A DNA stretch of 21,946 bases from positions 1 through 21,946 of IMG/VR virus record IMGVR_UViG_3300029448_000501. One strand, written 5' to 3'. Within the stretch, counting starts at the first letter, position 1, and each line of letters opens with the position of its first letter. Below the pieces are notes generated by a model. It had not been told where the DNA came from and ran no database searches. It saw only the letters and a list, made by a program, of their open reading frames with translations. The position numbers were made by a program, and so were the translations under genes. This DNA comes from a virus. This document shows positions 21,106 to 21,946 of the stretch, piece after piece.

Positions 21106-21168
21106 CCTTTCGTTAAGTTAATATTAATGACATTATTATAGTAGGATATAATAAGATAGGTGTCAACA
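21106..21168 (-). repeat. 63-bp promoter/leader repeat, copy B
   Basis: This is the second copy of the 63-base segment, upstream of the 46-residue gene, with two substitutions relative to copy A. The inverted repeat seen around the -35 of copy A is largely lost here, because the downstream half reads caacatcttttttt. Confidence 0.85.
21138..21166 (-). promoter_or_regulatory. Sigma70-like promoter of the 46-residue gene
   Basis: On the minus strand TTGACA (21166-21161) is followed after 17 bases by TACTAT (21143-21138). It is the same architecture as the promoter in copy A. Confidence 0.7.
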
Positions 21169-21199
21169 TCTTTTTTTATTTTATTTATTATTTTTTTAT

Positions 21200-21262
21200 T
21201 TGACATTATCTTATTATCATATAATATAATAAGTGAACCATTAATATTAACTTAACGAAAGG
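21200..21262 (+). promoter_or_regulatory. Plus-strand promoter and shared leader
   Basis: TTGACA at 21200-21205 is followed by TATCTTATTAT, an AT-rich -10 region (TAATATAATAA, about 21222-21232) and the leader TTAATATTAACTTAACGAAA from 21241, ending in the ribosome site GAAAGG. TATCTTATTAT and the leader are the same elements as in copies A and B, on the opposite strand, giving a divergent, probably co-regulated control region. Confidence 0.7.
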
Positions 21263-21269
21263 AAAAAAA

Positions 21270-21617
21270 ATGGCTCAATTAAAAAAAGCAAAGTATAATT
21301 ATCAACATGAGTTTCTAACCAACGATGAAACTCAATTAATGATAGATGCTTTTCATGCACAAACAATGGCTAAAAAATGGGCTTTAATTGCTAAGCAAAC
21401 AAAAGCTCAGGTTATTGAAACTCTTGATTATCATAAAATTGATAAAGTAAGTTTTGTAATCCCAAAAAAAGGGAATTGCATTTTAAATCGTAAAGAATCA
21501 AACAGTAAAAGATTTGACAAAGATTTATTTTGTACAAAATTTGGTCAAGAAACTTACGATGAATATAGAGTAAAAGAAATCACTTCAATTGCTCTTGAAT
21601 TTTTAACTGATAAATAG
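21270..21617 (+). CDS. Phage protein of unknown function, first gene of rightward unit
   Basis: This 115-residue protein has a helical N-terminal half (TNDETQLMIDAFHAQTMAKK, then WALIAKQTKAQVIETLDYHK), followed by DKVSFVIPKKGNCILNRKES and RFDKDLFCTKFGQETYDEYR. The beta-strand pair and the RFD..F...G...YDEY end look like those of other small phage proteins that I cannot name. It starts at ATG 21270 behind GAAAGG and the shared leader, and is followed by a strong terminator. It probably belongs to the early or DNA-metabolism arm (inference). Confidence 0.78.
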   Translation: MAQLKKAKYNYQHEFLTNDETQLMIDAFHAQTMAKKWALIAKQTKAQVIETLDYHKIDKVSFVIPKKGNCILNRKESNSKRFDKDLFCTKFGQETYDEYRVKEITSIALEFLTDK

Positions 21618-21622
21618 AAGGG

Positions 21623-21656
21623 AAAAGGGAAGGCTAACAACCTTCCCTTTTTTTTT
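21623..21656 (+). terminator. Rho-independent terminator
   Basis: AAAAGGGAAGG and CCTTCCCTTTT form an 11-base-pair stem around a 7-base loop (arms 21623-21633 and 21641-21651), running into a T-tract to 21656. It lies just after the stop codon of the 115-residue gene. Confidence 0.9.
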
Positions 21657-21659
21657 ATT

Positions 21660-21875
21660 ATGGTAGGGACTAAATTAAAAATCTTTTTAACTCTTTTTTC
21701 ATTGAGTTGTTTTTGGTGTGTTTATGCACTTGCAACAATGTTAATAGAAGTAAGCTTTAATATTAATATATTTCAAGGTTTAATAATATATCCAATGATG
21801 TTTATATTTTTTATAAATGGCTTGATGTATATTTGTTGGGCTTTCCAAAAAGAAATAACAAAAACTTTTAAATAA
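21660..21875 (+). CDS. Small two-TM membrane protein, unknown
   Basis: This 71-residue protein has two predicted membrane helices, about residues 7-28 (KIFLTLFSLSCFWCVYALAT region) and 38-60 (FQGLIIYPMMFIFFINGLMY region), and a short basic C-terminus (QKEITKTFK). ATG 21660 follows the T-tract of the terminator by only three bases, so there is no normal ribosome site. The function is unknown; superinfection exclusion, membrane anchoring or lysis-related roles are all possible. Confidence 0.6.
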   Translation: MVGTKLKIFLTLFSLSCFWCVYALATMLIEVSFNINIFQGLIIYPMMFIFFINGLMYICWAFQKEITKTFK

Positions 21876-21893
21876 TGAAGGGACTATAAAAAA

Positions 21894-21946
21894 ATGAAAA
21901 CTTATAATGGTCATAGAAGTAAAAACGCCTGGAATGTTTCACTACA
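21894..21946 (+). CDS. Partial conserved phage protein (YNGxRSxNxWNVSL type)
   Basis: Only 17 codons are present before the right edge: MKTYNGHRSKNAWNVSL. The YNG...WNV-[SA]-L opening is that of a widespread small phage protein family of unknown function. GAAGGGA lies about 10 bases before ATG 21894, supporting the start. It follows the membrane protein gene by 18 bases. Confidence 0.7.
   Translation, partial: MKTYNGHRSKNAWNVSL

Noticed and set aside
20873-21168. 63-bp repeats considered as CRISPR repeats or transposon ends
   Set aside because: Only two direct copies with a gene between them, each placed as a promoter/leader; no spacers, transposase or target duplication.

Overview
This window looks like part of the genome of an AT-rich marine tailed bacteriophage. 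The recognisable proteins match the style of phages of pelagic alphaproteobacteria and methylotrophs (SAR11/SAR116/OM43-type hosts); the host is inferred from gene style and base composition, not proven. The P22-like portal, the connector-like proteins, and the lack of any sheath, tail tube or tape-measure gene in the window favour a short-tailed (podovirus-like) virion. No tRNA, integrase, IS element or CRISPR array was seen.

From about 20.2 kb down to 1, everything is on the minus strand and forms a tightly packed late/virion block. In transcription order it runs: large terminase, a small basic protein, portal, a lysine-rich protein, a 3TM-type holin candidate, a 26-residue PqqA-like peptide, a terminator, a tiny basic protein, a coiled-coil protein, a GroES-like co-chaperonin, a scaffold-like protein, a conserved small protein, a probable head protein, the HK97-fold major capsid protein and a strong terminator. 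After the terminator come two virion proteins, a basic 'SKLKTAVTG' protein, a nested lysis cassette (two short membrane proteins overlapping an M15 peptidase), a run of tiny and lysine-rich proteins including one with an EF-hand loop, two head-tail connector-like proteins, and a chain of tail-fibre/appendage modules that continues past the left edge.

The region from 20,225 to 21,270 is the control region. It holds a 235-bp non-coding stretch with four successive palindromes. One of them (20443-20458) matches the bacterial ParB site parS at 15 of 16 positions. Next come two small minus-strand genes, each behind an almost identical 63-bp promoter/leader. A plus-strand transcription unit starts at 21,270 and has the same leader in inverted orientation. 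This unit (115-aa protein, terminator, two-TM protein, start of a further conserved phage protein) probably begins the early or replication arm.

Most interesting: the phage-borne PqqA-like peptide with an intact Glu-x3-Tyr core and a good ribosome site, the parS-like palindrome, the three-copy promoter/leader module, the co-chaperonin, the nested lysis genes, and the widespread embedding of Shine-Dalgarno sites in the last codons of upstream genes, which coincides with a recurring C-terminal Y-x-K-x-[IL]-L motif.
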